A DNA stretch of 64,000 nt from JASLEW01 sp035544895. Lineage in GTDB: Bacteria > Acidobacteriota > Thermoanaerobaculia > Multivoradales > UBA5704. This document shows, piece by piece, positions 25,200-32,894 of this stretch (positions are counted from its first letter, which is position 1; each line of letters starts with the position of its first letter). Position numbers and translations under genes: made by a program. The notes beneath the pieces were generated by a model. That model was not told the origin of the DNA and did no database searches. It saw only the letters and a program-made list of their open reading frames with translations. The stretch covers positions 62,001 to 126,000 of the forward strand of contig DASZZM010000103.1 in assembly GCA_035544895.1 (NCBI GenBank). Direction: 5' to 3'.

Positions 25200-25245
25200 A
25201 GCGGCTGTGCCGACCCCTCCCCTCGCACCCACTGGTCTCGTTCTA
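25200..25245. repeat. Probable fragment of the dispersed element
   Basis: The rplS-rnhB gap carries GCTGTGCCGACCCC and CTCGTTCTAGC, resembling the left-end block of copies A and B. The match is short and without the palindromic core, so it may be a decayed remnant or chance. Confidence 0.35.
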
Positions 25246-25602
25246 GCCGCGCGGCTGTTCGTCCCGGCGCTCCTCGATGCGCGCGGCTTTGCCGCGCAGC
25301 TCGCGGAGATAGTACAGCTTGGCACGCCGCACCTTGCCGTGACGGATCACCTCGATGCGGTCGATCGAAGGCGAATGCAGCGGGAAGATGCGCTCGACAC
25401 CGATGCCGCCCGAGATCTTGCGCACCGTGAAAGTCTCACGGGTGCCGCCGCCGCGGCGGCCGATCACCACCCCTTGGAAGATCTGGATGCGCTCCTTGTC
25501 TCCTTCGACGACGCGAACGTGGACGCGCACGGTATCGCCGGCCCGGAACTCCGGCTGTTGCTTGTGAATGTAAAGGCTCTCGACCTGATGTAGCTGGTCC
25601 AT
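25243..25602 (-). CDS. rplS: 50S ribosomal protein L19
   Basis: A 119-residue protein of normal length with family signatures PEFRAGDTVRVHVRVVEGDK, RIQIFQGVVIGRRGGG, TFTVRKIS, GVERIFPLHSP and VRRAKLYYLRELRGKAARI. It sits at the 30S-50S interface. A GAGGTG ribosome site lies just before the ATG. It is the distal translation gene of the ffh-rpsP-khpA-rimM-trmD-rplS cluster; the 195-bp gap to trmD holds a fragment of the dispersed repeat. Confidence 0.97.
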   Translation of the reverse strand: MDQLHQVESLYIHKQQPEFRAGDTVRVHVRVVEGDKERIQIFQGVVIGRRGGGTRETFTVRKISGGIGVERIFPLHSPSIDRIEVIRHGKVRRAKLYYLRELRGKAARIEERRDEQPRG

Positions 25603-25738
25603 GGCATCACCTCATCATCGGAATCCTGCGCCGGGCAACAACCCGGCGCATCCAAGCAGGCTCGCCGCCACCCTCTGGGACAAAGACGGTGCCGGCCATT
25701 ATTGCCAACTCTCAATCGCGGCGCAAGAACGCGGCCCG

Positions 25739-25766
25739 GAAGGGGACGCCCCCACCCTCTCGCGCA
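25739..25766 (+). repeat. Short fragment of the dispersed element
   Basis: GGAAGGGGACGCCCCCACCC and the following CTCTCGCGC match the right half of copies A to C (compare 13471-13497 and the reverse of 56090-56116). It lies in the trmD-rplS intergenic region with no partner arm, so it looks like a remnant. Nothing else is recognised in this 195-bp gap. Confidence 0.6.
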
Positions 25767-25797
25767 CCAACGATTTTCCGAGCCTCCACGGTCTCGT

Positions 25798-26499
25798 TCA
25801 AGTGTCGTCCTGGCCCTTCGCCAGAAGGTCGGGACGCTTGGCGCGCGTGGCCTCGAGCGCCTTCTCGTGCCGCCAGCGGGCGATCGCGGCGTGGTCCCCG
25901 GAGAGCAGGATCTCCGGCACGGCCAACCCTTCGACCACCGGCGGGCGGGTGTAGTGCGGGTGGTCGAGCAGGCCGTGACGGAAGCTCTCACGCTCGACCG
26001 AGTCCGCCTGTCCCACGACGCCGGGAATCTGCCGCGAGACGGCCTCGATCAGCACCATGGCCGGCAGCTCGCCGCCGGAGAGCACGTAGTCGCCGATCGA
26101 GACCTCCTCGTCCACCACCGCCAGCCTCACCCGCTCGTCGATCCCCTCGTAGCGGCCGCACAGCAGCAACAGCTCCCGGCGTCCGGCCAGCTCGCGCACC
26201 TTGGCGTCGTCGAGCGGCGCCCCTTGCGGCGAGAGCAACACTCTCCACGGCCGCGTCTCCGGCTCGGCCGCGGCCGACATGGCCCGCACGGCGCGGATCC
26301 AGGGCGGCGCGGTCATCACCATCCCGCCGCCGCCGCCGTAGGGCTCGTCGTCGACGCTGCGGTGGCGGTCCTCGGTGAAATCCCGCAGGTCGTGCACCTC
26401 GACGGCCAGCAAGCCCCTGTCGACCGCCCTGCCCACCAGGCTGGTGGCGAGGAACGGGCCGAAGAGCTCCGGGAAGATGGTCAGGACCCCGACGCGCAT
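25798..26499 (-). CDS. trmD: tRNA (guanine-N1-)-methyltransferase
   Basis: A 233-residue SPOUT (trefoil-knot) methyltransferase that makes m1G37 in tRNAs to prevent frameshifting. It shows LTIFPELFGPFL, DLRDFTEDRHRSVDDEPYGG, LLSPQGAPLDD, LCGRYEGIDERV, SIGDYVLSGGELPAMVLIEA, the SAM-binding knot, and ESFRHGLLDHPHYTRP with the catalytic Asp. Its start overlaps the end of rimM by 19 bp. Confidence 0.97.
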   Translation of the reverse strand: MRVGVLTIFPELFGPFLATSLVGRAVDRGLLAVEVHDLRDFTEDRHRSVDDEPYGGGGGMVMTAPPWIRAVRAMSAAAEPETRPWRVLLSPQGAPLDDAKVRELAGRRELLLLCGRYEGIDERVRLAVVDEEVSIGDYVLSGGELPAMVLIEAVSRQIPGVVGQADSVERESFRHGLLDHPHYTRPPVVEGLAVPEILLSGDHAAIARWRHEKALEATRAKRPDLLAKGQDDT

Positions 26500-27056
26500 G
26501 TCTCGACCAGGCCCGGCGGCAGCTCCAGGTCGATCGTGCCTTGCGCCACGTCGACGCCGCGCAAGAAGCGCCCCACGAACGGCACCGGCAGCTCACGGCG
26601 GCCGTCGGAGACGATCAGCAGCAGGCCGCCGCCATCTTCCACCAGGTCCACCACGACGCCCAGCTCGTCTCCGCCGCTGCGGCAGCGGCAGCCCAGCAGC
26701 TGGTAATGGTAGTAGCTTCCCGGAGCCGGCGGGGGAACGCGCGAACGTTCGACCTCGAGCCAGGCACCGCGCAGCCCTTCGGCCTGCACGCGGTCCTCGA
26801 CCCCCTCCAGGCGGACCAGCGCGCCGGACTTGTGCGGGCGGCGGGCCGCCACCCGTACCGGCTCCGCCGGCCGTCCTTCACGCACCATCAGCAACGAGCT
26901 TCCCGGCGCCAGGCGCTCGGGGACGTCGCTCAAGACCTCTACGACCAGCTCTCCGCGGATGCCGTGGGGCCGCAGCACGCGGCCGACGATGACCGTCTCC
27001 GGCAGGTCCTCGCGCTGCTCTGTGGTCTGCTCAGTCTTCGAGGATGTCGAGCTCAT
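26481..27056 (-). CDS. rimM: Ribosome maturation factor RimM
   Basis: A 191-residue protein that binds S19 during 30S assembly. The N-terminal domain has VIVGRVLRPHGIRGELVVEV, and the PRC-barrel region has YYHYQLLGCRC, LGVVVDLVEDGGGLLLIV and LPVPFVGRFLRGVD. It overlaps khpA upstream by 26 bp and trmD downstream by 19 bp, so translation of the three is linked. The start could be slightly later because the first 18 residues are not conserved-looking. Confidence 0.93.
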   Translation of the reverse strand: MSSTSSKTEQTTEQREDLPETVIVGRVLRPHGIRGELVVEVLSDVPERLAPGSSLLMVREGRPAEPVRVAARRPHKSGALVRLEGVEDRVQAEGLRGAWLEVERSRVPPPAPGSYYHYQLLGCRCRSGGDELGVVVDLVEDGGGLLLIVSDGRRELPVPFVGRFLRGVDVAQGTIDLELPPGLVETCASGS

Positions 27057-27273
27057 AACGCTCGCCCCGCCGGTCGCCGCGGGTCTCGAGCAGGGTGCGC
27101 AGCGCCCGCGCGGTCCGGCCCTGGCGTCCGATAACCTTGCCCAGGTCCTCCGCCGCCACCCGCAGCTCGAGCACGGTATCGCGCCGCCCCGGGACCTCGG
27201 TCACGCGCACCTCTTCGGGCCGGTCGACCAGCAGCCGGACCAGCTCCTCGAGCGCGGCCGCGAGGTCAGGCAC
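27031..27273 (-). CDS. khpA: KH-domain RNA-binding protein KhpA
   Basis: An 80-residue single KH domain with the GxxG loop in GKVIGRQGR. It fits the KhpA family in length and in its place between rpsP and rimM. It binds RNA and in other bacteria acts with KhpB. It overlaps rpsP by 8 bp and rimM by 26 bp. Confidence 0.93.
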   Translation of the reverse strand: MPDLAAALEELVRLLVDRPEEVRVTEVPGRRDTVLELRVAAEDLGKVIGRQGRTARALRTLLETRGDRRGERYELDILED

Positions 27274-27508
27274 TCTTCAGCGCCCGGTCCAGCAGCTTCT
27301 TGACCGTGGGCGACATCTGGGCGCCGCGGGCCAGCCAGTGCTGGACGCGCTCGGTGTCGAGCTTGACCTGCGGCGGGTTGGCCGTCGGGTTGTAGTGGCC
27401 GACCTCCTCCAGCGCCGAAGCCGTGGGCACGTTGCGGGAGTCCGAGACCACTACGCGGTAGAAAGGACTGTGGCGGGCGCCCATGCGGCGCAGCCGAATC
27501 TTCAGCAT
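27266..27508 (-). CDS. rpsP: 30S ribosomal protein S16
   Basis: An 80-residue protein of normal size, beginning MLKIRLRRMGARHSPFYRVV with SDSRNVP and VGHYNPTANPP. A strong GGAGGAG site precedes the ATG. It heads the translation operon that continues through khpA, rimM, trmD and rplS. Confidence 0.97.
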   Translation of the reverse strand: MLKIRLRRMGARHSPFYRVVVSDSRNVPTASALEEVGHYNPTANPPQVKLDTERVQHWLARGAQMSPTVKKLLDRALKSA

Positions 27509-27572
27509 CTGCTCCTCCGAAATTCCTTGGGATGCGCGGCCCTTCGAGCAGCCCCGCGCGGCAAAGTGGGCG

Positions 27573-27581
27573 ATTTTACCA
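27573..27581 (-). promoter_or_regulatory. Candidate extended -10 promoter for the rpsP operon
   Basis: On the minus strand TGGTAAAAT forms an extended -10 (TG-n-TAAAAT). No good -35 is present, as expected for extended -10 promoters. It would give a leader of about 60 nt before rpsP. The 144-bp ffh-rpsP gap also holds a T-run on the plus strand beside a GGCC-rich stretch, which is not convincing as an ffh terminator. Confidence 0.45.
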
Positions 27582-27652
27582 CGGCCCGGCCCGAGGCCCC
27601 TTTTTTTGCTGCCACCGGCCTGTGCCGGGCCAGGGGTTGAAGCGGCGCTGCC

Positions 27653-28999
27653 CTACATCCCCATGGCGCGGCGCAGCCACTTGCCTTGGACGCCCTTGAA
27701 CATCTTCTGCATGCCGCGGTACTGCTTGACCAGGCGGTTGATCTCCTGCACCGAGGTCCCGGAGCCCCTGGCGATGCGCCGCTTGCGGCTGCCGTTCAAG
27801 ACGTCGGGGCGGCGGCGCTCGTGCGGCGTCATCGAGTTGATGATCGCCTCGATGCGCTGGAGGCTCCCCTCGTCGACCTGGGCGCCCTCGAGGCCCTTGA
27901 GCGGCCCGACCTTGGGGAGCATCTCGAGCACCTGGGCGAGGGGGCCGAGCCGGCGGATCTGGCGCAGCTGATCGCGCAGGTCCTCGAGCGTGAACTGCTG
28001 GTGCGCGATGCGCTGGGCCAGCCGCTCGGCCTCTTCGCGGTCGACCCCGCGCTCGGCTTTCTCGATCAGCGACAAGACGTCGCCCATGCCGATCATCCGC
28101 GAGGCCATGCGCTCGGCGTGGAACGGCTCGAGGTCGTCGGCCTTCTCGCCGACGCCGACAAAGCGGATCGGCACCCGGGCGACGGTACGGATCGACAGCG
28201 CCGCGCCGCCCCGCGAGTCGCCGTCGAGCTTGGTGAGAATGACTCCGGTGAGCGGCAGGGCCTGGGCGAACTGCTCGGCGCTCTTGACCGCGTCCTGGCC
28301 GGTCATGGCGTCGGCGACGAACAGCGTCTCGTCCGGCGCCAGCCGCTCGGCGAGGGCGCGGACCTCCTCCATCATGGCGGCGTCGACGTGCAGCCGGCCG
28401 GCGGTGTCGACGAGCACCACGTCGTGGCCGCGCTGGCGGGCGGTGGCGAGCGCCCGCGCCGCGAGATCCAGCACGCTCTCGCCGGGCTCGGGTCCGACCA
28501 CCGGGACCTCGACCCCCTTGCCCACCTGCTGCAGCTGCTCGACCGCCGCGGCGCGCCGCAGGTCGCCCGCCACCAGGAGCGGATGCTTGCCGCGCGCCTT
28601 CAGCCGGAGGGCGAGCTTGCCGGCGGTGGTGGTCTTGCCGGATCCCTGGAGGCCGCAGAGCAGCACCACGGCCGGATGTCCATCCAGGCGCAGCTCGCCG
28701 CCCGCCGCGCTTGGATGCGCCGGCTCGCCGCCCGGCCCGCCGAGCAGCGCGGCCAGCTCGTCGCGGACGATCTTGATCACCTGCTGCGCCGGCGACAGGC
28801 TGGCGAGCACCTCCTGGCCCAGCGCGCGCTCGCGCACCCGCTCGACGAAGGGCTTGACCACCCGGATCTGTACGTCCGCCTCGAGCAGCGCCAGGCGGAT
28901 CTGGCGCAGCGCCGCTTGCAGCGCCTCGGGCGTGACCCGACCCTCTCCCTTGAGCTGGTGGAAGACGTCCTGGAGCTTGCTTTGCAATCCGTCGAACAT
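27653..28999 (-). CDS. ffh: Signal recognition particle protein Ffh
   Basis: A 448-residue SRP54 GTPase that targets nascent membrane proteins with 4.5S RNA. The ATG at 28999 (MFDGLQSKLQDVFHQLKGEG) gives the usual N-terminus. The NG domain has CGLQGSGKTTTAGKLA (P-loop), DLRRAAAVEQL, VLVDTAGRLH and LTKLDGDSRGGAALS. The Met-rich M domain ends RGSGTSVQEINRLVKQYRGM. The I-box motif DLRRAAAVEQL has Ala at positions that are usually Pro. It heads the translation/secretion cluster. Confidence 0.97.
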   Translation of the reverse strand: MFDGLQSKLQDVFHQLKGEGRVTPEALQAALRQIRLALLEADVQIRVVKPFVERVRERALGQEVLASLSPAQQVIKIVRDELAALLGGPGGEPAHPSAAGGELRLDGHPAVVLLCGLQGSGKTTTAGKLALRLKARGKHPLLVAGDLRRAAAVEQLQQVGKGVEVPVVGPEPGESVLDLAARALATARQRGHDVVLVDTAGRLHVDAAMMEEVRALAERLAPDETLFVADAMTGQDAVKSAEQFAQALPLTGVILTKLDGDSRGGAALSIRTVARVPIRFVGVGEKADDLEPFHAERMASRMIGMGDVLSLIEKAERGVDREEAERLAQRIAHQQFTLEDLRDQLRQIRRLGPLAQVLEMLPKVGPLKGLEGAQVDEGSLQRIEAIINSMTPHERRRPDVLNGSRKRRIARGSGTSVQEINRLVKQYRGMQKMFKGVQGKWLRRAMGM

Positions 29000-29034
29000 G
29001 GCGCGACCTCGGCACGAAGATCGTACCATCGCCC

Positions 29035-29075
29035 CGCCCCCACCCCCTCTCGTAGCAAGAGTTTCGTCGTAGCAC
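29035..29075 (-). repeat. Fragment of the dispersed element between ffh and the rhomboid gene
   Basis: CCCCACCCCCTCTCGTAGCA followed by AGAGTTTCGTCGTAGC resembles the right end of copy B (GCCCTCTCACGACGGGAGTT). It lies in the divergent ffh/rhomboid gap and has no complementary arm, so it is a partial copy at best. Confidence 0.45.
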
Positions 29076-29105
29076 TCCGACCCCTGTGGCTATACTTCCG
29101 GCCGG

Positions 29106-29813
29106 GTGATTCCTCTCCGCGACCGCAACCCCCGCCGCCGCATCTCGGTCCCGGCGGTCACCCTCCTGCTCATCGCCGCCAACGTCGCGCTCTTTGCCTA
29201 CGAGCTGTCGCTGGGCCCGCGGCTCGAGACACGGCTGCTGGCCGCGGCGTTCGTGCCGGCGCGCCTGCACGTGGGAGGTGGCCTCCTCCCGGCCCTCGCC
29301 GCCGTCCGGCAGGGGCTCGTCAGCGCGCTCGTCTCGATGTTCCTGCACGGCGGCATACTGCACCTGGCCGGCAACATGCTCTTCCTCTGGATCTTCGGCG
29401 ACAACGTGGAGGACCGGCTCGGCCACCTGCGCTTCCTGGTCTTCTACCTGGTCGCGGGCCTGGCGGCGACAGGCGCGCATGCCTGGGCCAACCCGCACTC
29501 CCAGGTGCCGGCGATCGGCGCCTCGGGAGCGATCTCCGGAGTGCTGGGAGCCTACCTGGTGCTCTATCCGCGGGCGCGGATCGTGACCATGATCTTCCTT
29601 GGCTTCTTCATCCGCCTGGTGGAGCTCCCGGCAGTGGTCTTCCTGCCCATCTGGTTCCTGATGCAGTTCATGTCGGGCGTGGCGTCGCTGCACGGCGCGC
29701 CGGGCGGCCCCGGCACGGCGGACGGAGGGGTGGCCTGGTTTGCCCACATCGGCGGCTTCCTCGCCGGGCCGCTGCTGCTGTTCTTGCTGGATCGGCGGCC
29801 GCGGATGGCCTAG
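29106..29813 (+). CDS. Rhomboid family intramembrane serine protease
   Basis: A 235-residue multi-pass inner-membrane protein starting at GTG. The catalytic dyad is Ser140 in GASGAISG and His214 in AHIGGF. The HGGILHLAGN segment (81-90) gives the conserved His86 and Asn90 of the oxyanion region. It has six or seven predicted membrane helices. Rhomboids cut transmembrane substrates; the target is unknown. It is divergent from ffh, and the metallophosphoesterase follows 48 bp downstream on the same strand. Confidence 0.93.
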   Translation: MIPLRDRNPRRRISVPAVTLLLIAANVALFAYELSLGPRLETRLLAAAFVPARLHVGGGLLPALAAVRQGLVSALVSMFLHGGILHLAGNMLFLWIFGDNVEDRLGHLRFLVFYLVAGLAATGAHAWANPHSQVPAIGASGAISGVLGAYLVLYPRARIVTMIFLGFFIRLVELPAVVFLPIWFLMQFMSGVASLHGAPGGPGTADGGVAWFAHIGGFLAGPLLLFLLDRRPRMA

Positions 29814-29861
29814 TGTCCCGCTCGGGCCACTAGCAGCAGGCTGCTAGAGTTAAGCCGAACC

Positions 29862-31370
29862 ATGCGCAGACGACGCTTCGCCGGCGGGCTCCTCGCCGCC
29901 CTTGCACTGGTCCTGCTGGCCGACTCGCTGTGGCTCGAAACCAGGGTGCTGCTCTTCCGCGACGCGGTCCGCATCCCCCTGCTCGCCGCGCCGCTGCGGC
30001 TCGTGCACCTGTCCGATCTCCACATTACGGCCGACACGCCGCTGTTGCGCAAGCTGCTCGGCCAAGTGGCCGCCGCCGCGCCCGGCGCCATCGTGGTGAG
30101 CGGTGACCTGATCAAGGACGTGCAGGAGCCGCGCCCGCTGGCGCGCCGGACTGCCGCGGCGGCGGCCTTCATCTCGCAGCTCCGGCGGCTGGCTCCAGTC
30201 CTGGCGGTGCAGGGGCATAGCGAGTACCAGGGCGAGGTGGTCGTGGCGCTCGGGCGCGCCGGGCTCACCTGGCTCTCCAACGAGGGGCGGCGCATCGGCC
30301 CGCGGGGCGAGCTGCTGCTCCTCGGGGTCAATCAGCAGGTGGGAAACGACCGGCTCGCCCGCTCCTGGCCCTCGCCTTTCCGGCCCGTGCGCCTGGGCGG
30401 CCAGTGGCTGCACGGCGCCCGGGGAGGGCGTTATTGGAACTACTACAGCCACTACGATCCGGCGCCGCAGAGCCTGGTCGACGCCGGCGGGCCGCTCGCC
30501 TGGAGCGGCTACGACGCGGTGTGCGACGTGCGCATCGACGAGGAGCGCGTCGGCGCCGGCATGGAAGTCCACAGCCGCTACGTGCTCGGCGAGGACCGGA
30601 TGATCCGCCTGCGACGCATGAGCCGCGAGGACGACGGTTCGGGCACCTTCTGGCTGATCGCCCACGGCACCGCATTCACCGGCGGCGGGCGCGACCGGCT
30701 GGACACCGGGGTCGCACCGCTGCCCGGGCGCTGGTACCGCATGCGCCTGCGTACCGCGGTCGGGCCGGGCGCGGTGCGAGTGGCGGCTCGCGTCTGGCCA
30801 ACCGGCGGCCCGGAGCCGGCGGGCTGGCAGGCTTGGGGCGAGGACAGCTCGCCCGAACGCATCGAGTCGGGGACGGTCGGGCTGTGGGCCTGGGGCGGCG
30901 GAACGGTCCTCTACCGCAACCTGGTGGTCGTCAACGGGGCCGGCGCCGTCCTGCTCGACGACCCGCTGACCGGCCCGGGGCGGCCAGCCGGCTGGCGCGA
31001 GGGAGCGCGCGGCACGCGCCTGGCCCTGGCCTTGGCGCGGAGTCCCGCCGTGCCGCCTGGCACCCCGCGCCTCCTGCTCTCGCACACCCCCGACATCGTG
31101 CTGGAAGCCTCTCAGCGCGGCATCGAGGCGGTCCTCGCGGGCCACACCCACGGTGGCCAGGTCCGCCTTCCCTTCGTCGGCGCCTTCACCACCCGCACTT
31201 CCCTGGGCCCCTATTACGACCGCGGCCGCTTCGACTTCGCCGCCCCCAACCGCCGCGGCTTCACCACCCTCTACATCAACCCCGGCGTCGGCACCTCCAT
31301 CCTCCCCCTCCGCTTCCTCTGCCCCCCGCACTTCGCCGTGGTGGACCTGGGCAGGGGGGCGGGACGGTAA
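29862..31370 (+). CDS. Membrane-anchored metallophosphoesterase with large inserted domain
   Basis: A 502-residue protein with an N-terminal membrane segment (8-21). YkuE-type calcineurin-like motifs are present: LSDLH (51-54), GDLIKD (81-86), LLSHTPD (about 404-410) and GHTHGGQ (about 426-432). Between residues about 165 and 395 lies an insert not found in simple family members, with beta-rich features (RYWNYYSHYDPAP, GTFWLIAHGTAF, RWYRMRLRTAVG, VGLWAWGGGTVLYRNLVV). It resembles a laminin-G/concanavalin-like lectin fold. The usual GNHD/E motif reads GHSE (118-121), losing the Asn and shifting the His. It probably acts on an extracytoplasmic phosphoester, but catalysis is uncertain. Confidence 0.82.
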   Translation: MRRRRFAGGLLAALALVLLADSLWLETRVLLFRDAVRIPLLAAPLRLVHLSDLHITADTPLLRKLLGQVAAAAPGAIVVSGDLIKDVQEPRPLARRTAAAAAFISQLRRLAPVLAVQGHSEYQGEVVVALGRAGLTWLSNEGRRIGPRGELLLLGVNQQVGNDRLARSWPSPFRPVRLGGQWLHGARGGRYWNYYSHYDPAPQSLVDAGGPLAWSGYDAVCDVRIDEERVGAGMEVHSRYVLGEDRMIRLRRMSREDDGSGTFWLIAHGTAFTGGGRDRLDTGVAPLPGRWYRMRLRTAVGPGAVRVAARVWPTGGPEPAGWQAWGEDSSPERIESGTVGLWAWGGGTVLYRNLVVVNGAGAVLLDDPLTGPGRPAGWREGARGTRLALALARSPAVPPGTPRLLLSHTPDIVLEASQRGIEAVLAGHTHGGQVRLPFVGAFTTRTSLGPYYDRGRFDFAAPNRRGFTTLYINPGVGTSILPLRFLCPPHFAVVDLGRGAGR

Positions 31371-31505
31371 GCGACCATGGACGAGCGCTGCCTTGAGTAG
31401 CGGTATGCTCTTCGATGGTGGAGTTTGCGCCGCGATCTGAACTATTGGGCCGGCGGCGGAAGGGGAAGTGCTTCGCTATGCATGGCCAAGACGAGGACGA
31501 CTTTC

Positions 31506-31751
31506 ATGAGAGAGAACCTGCACAGGCTGATCGATGAACTGCCCGAAGCGGACCTTGCCACCGCAGTACGCGTCCTGGAGGCGCTGCGCGCTACTGCGGA
31601 CCCCGTACGTCAAGCCCTGGATCGCGCCCCGCTGGATGACGAACCCGAGACGGCCGAGGAGGCCAGTGCCGTTGCTGCAGCCTGGGAAGAGCACCGCAGA
31701 GGCGAACACCTGACCACCGACGAAATGCGCCGCAAGCTCGGGTTGTCTTGA
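31506..31751 (+). CDS. Antitoxin of a type II toxin-antitoxin pair
   Basis: An 81-residue acidic protein, MRENLHRLIDELPEADLATA, ending in a short TTDEMRRKLGLS segment like those of antitoxins that pair with ParE/RelE toxins. GAGGA 8 nt before the ATG at 31506 supports this start over an in-frame ATG at 31482. Its stop overlaps the toxin start by 4 nt (TTGA), the usual coupling in such modules. It would bind and neutralise the toxin and repress the operon. Confidence 0.75.
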   Translation: MRENLHRLIDELPEADLATAVRVLEALRATADPVRQALDRAPLDDEPETAEEASAVAAAWEEHRRGEHLTTDEMRRKLGLS

Positions 31752-32002
31752 GCTTCGAGGTTCTCTGGCAGCCGTCGGCCCTTCGTGACCTCGCACGGCT
31801 GGACCGACCGATTCAGCAGCGCATCCTCGACGCCGTAAAGCGCCTCGCTCAAACTGGCCAAGGCGACGTCAAACTCCTTCACGGCAAGAACCCGCGAGAG
31901 TACCGCCTCCGCGTCGGGGGCTGGCGCGTGCGCTTCGCGCGCCAGGAGGCGGACGGCCAAATGATCATTCTGCACGTTTTCCGGCGCGGACAAGGCTACT
32001 AA
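31748..32002 (+). CDS. RelE/ParE-family toxin
   Basis: An 84-residue basic protein of family-typical length, with FEVLWQPSALRDLARLDRPI, the central KLLHGKNPREYRLRVGGWRV and the ending ILHVFRRGQGY. The pattern YRLRVG.WRV.F matches RelE/ParE toxins, which cleave ribosome-bound mRNA or poison gyrase. It starts at a TTG overlapping the antitoxin stop. Residues alone do not tell RelE from ParE activity. Confidence 0.85.
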   Translation: MSFEVLWQPSALRDLARLDRPIQQRILDAVKRLAQTGQGDVKLLHGKNPREYRLRVGGWRVRFARQEADGQMIILHVFRRGQGY

Positions 32003-32018
32003 TAGCTGACGGTGGCGC

Positions 32019-32043
32019 GAGCGCGCCCCTTGACCGCGCGCTC
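32019..32043. terminator. GC-rich hairpin between convergent genes
   Basis: GAGCGCGC (32019-32026) pairs with GCGCGCTC (32036-32043) around a 9-nt loop. It lies between the toxin stop and the convergent TSUP stop and could end transcription from both sides. There is no T-tract, so intrinsic termination is uncertain. Confidence 0.4.
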
Positions 32044-32109
32044 CCGCATCACCCAGGAGCTGATGAGGACCCCGACGGAGAATCCGCCGGCCCTGAGTGT
32101 TGGCTCCGA

Positions 32110-32838
32110 TCAGTAAAGCGCCTTGACCAGCGCCGCCAGGGCGACGAGCAAGAGGAAGCCTGCCGCCAGCCTGCGAAACCAGGGCTCGACCGCGCCGGCG
32201 AGATTCCTCGAGAGCGGGAAGAGGACCGTGATGACGACTCCGCCAAGCAGAGCGGGCAGCCACGCCGCGAAGCGTCCGTATTCTCCGGAAAACGCCAGGC
32301 CAGCGGCGGTGAAAAGGTAGAGGAGCAAGAAATAGCCGGTCAGAAGACCCTTGATGGCGCTCGCAGAAGCCTCGGTAGCCAGGTAATAGAGCACCACCGG
32401 TGGACCACTGAAGCTCGCCCAGACGTTCATTGCGCCGCTCATCAGGCCGGCCGCGGCCAGCTTCGCGCGGCTCGGTCTGGTTTTCAGGTTGGGGCGGACG
32501 CAAAGCAGCAAGGCGACGGCGAGAAGGGGGATGAGGCTGAGCCTGAAGAGAGTGGCGGGCGAGAATATGCGCAGGGCTCCGAGACCGCCGACGATGCCGA
32601 GCAACGAAGCCAGCTGGAGCTGAACCGACTCGCGCAGCCTCAGGTGCCTCCTGAGCTCCACCGCGAGAAGCAGGCCGATGACGATCTCCAGGAGGATGGC
32701 GGTGAGAACCGCCTCGCGGGTCGTCAGGAAGAAGCTCGCAAGCGGTACGAAGGTGAGGGAGAACCCGAACCCCAGCACGTGCCTCACGGCCAGCGACACC
32801 GCCACGGTGACCGCGGTCAGCAAGAGCGTGACAGCCAT
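32110..32838 (-). CDS. TSUP (TauE/SafE) family membrane transporter
   Basis: A 242-residue protein with about eight hydrophobic helices. It shows the duplicated TSUP pattern: GFGFSLTFVPLASFFLTTREAV in the first half and AAAGLMSGAMNVWASFSGPP in the second. Family members export sulfite, sulfoacetate or related organic anions. The substrate is not shown by context. It lies 56 bp downstream of the MMPL transporter on the same strand. Confidence 0.85.
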   Translation of the reverse strand: MAVTLLLTAVTVAVSLAVRHVLGFGFSLTFVPLASFFLTTREAVLTAILLEIVIGLLLAVELRRHLRLRESVQLQLASLLGIVGGLGALRIFSPATLFRLSLIPLLAVALLLCVRPNLKTRPSRAKLAAAGLMSGAMNVWASFSGPPVVLYYLATEASASAIKGLLTGYFLLLYLFTAAGLAFSGEYGRFAAWLPALLGGVVITVLFPLSRNLAGAVEPWFRRLAAGFLLLVALAALVKALY

Positions 32839-32894
32839 CTCAGGCGCCTGCCAATGGCCTCACCACCGCGTCACGCTCGTCCGGCAGAATCGGA

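Noticed and set aside
27590..27610. T-run as rho-independent terminator of ffh
   Set aside because: The T-run is on the plus strand while ffh is on the minus strand, and no good stem precedes an equivalent run in the transcript.
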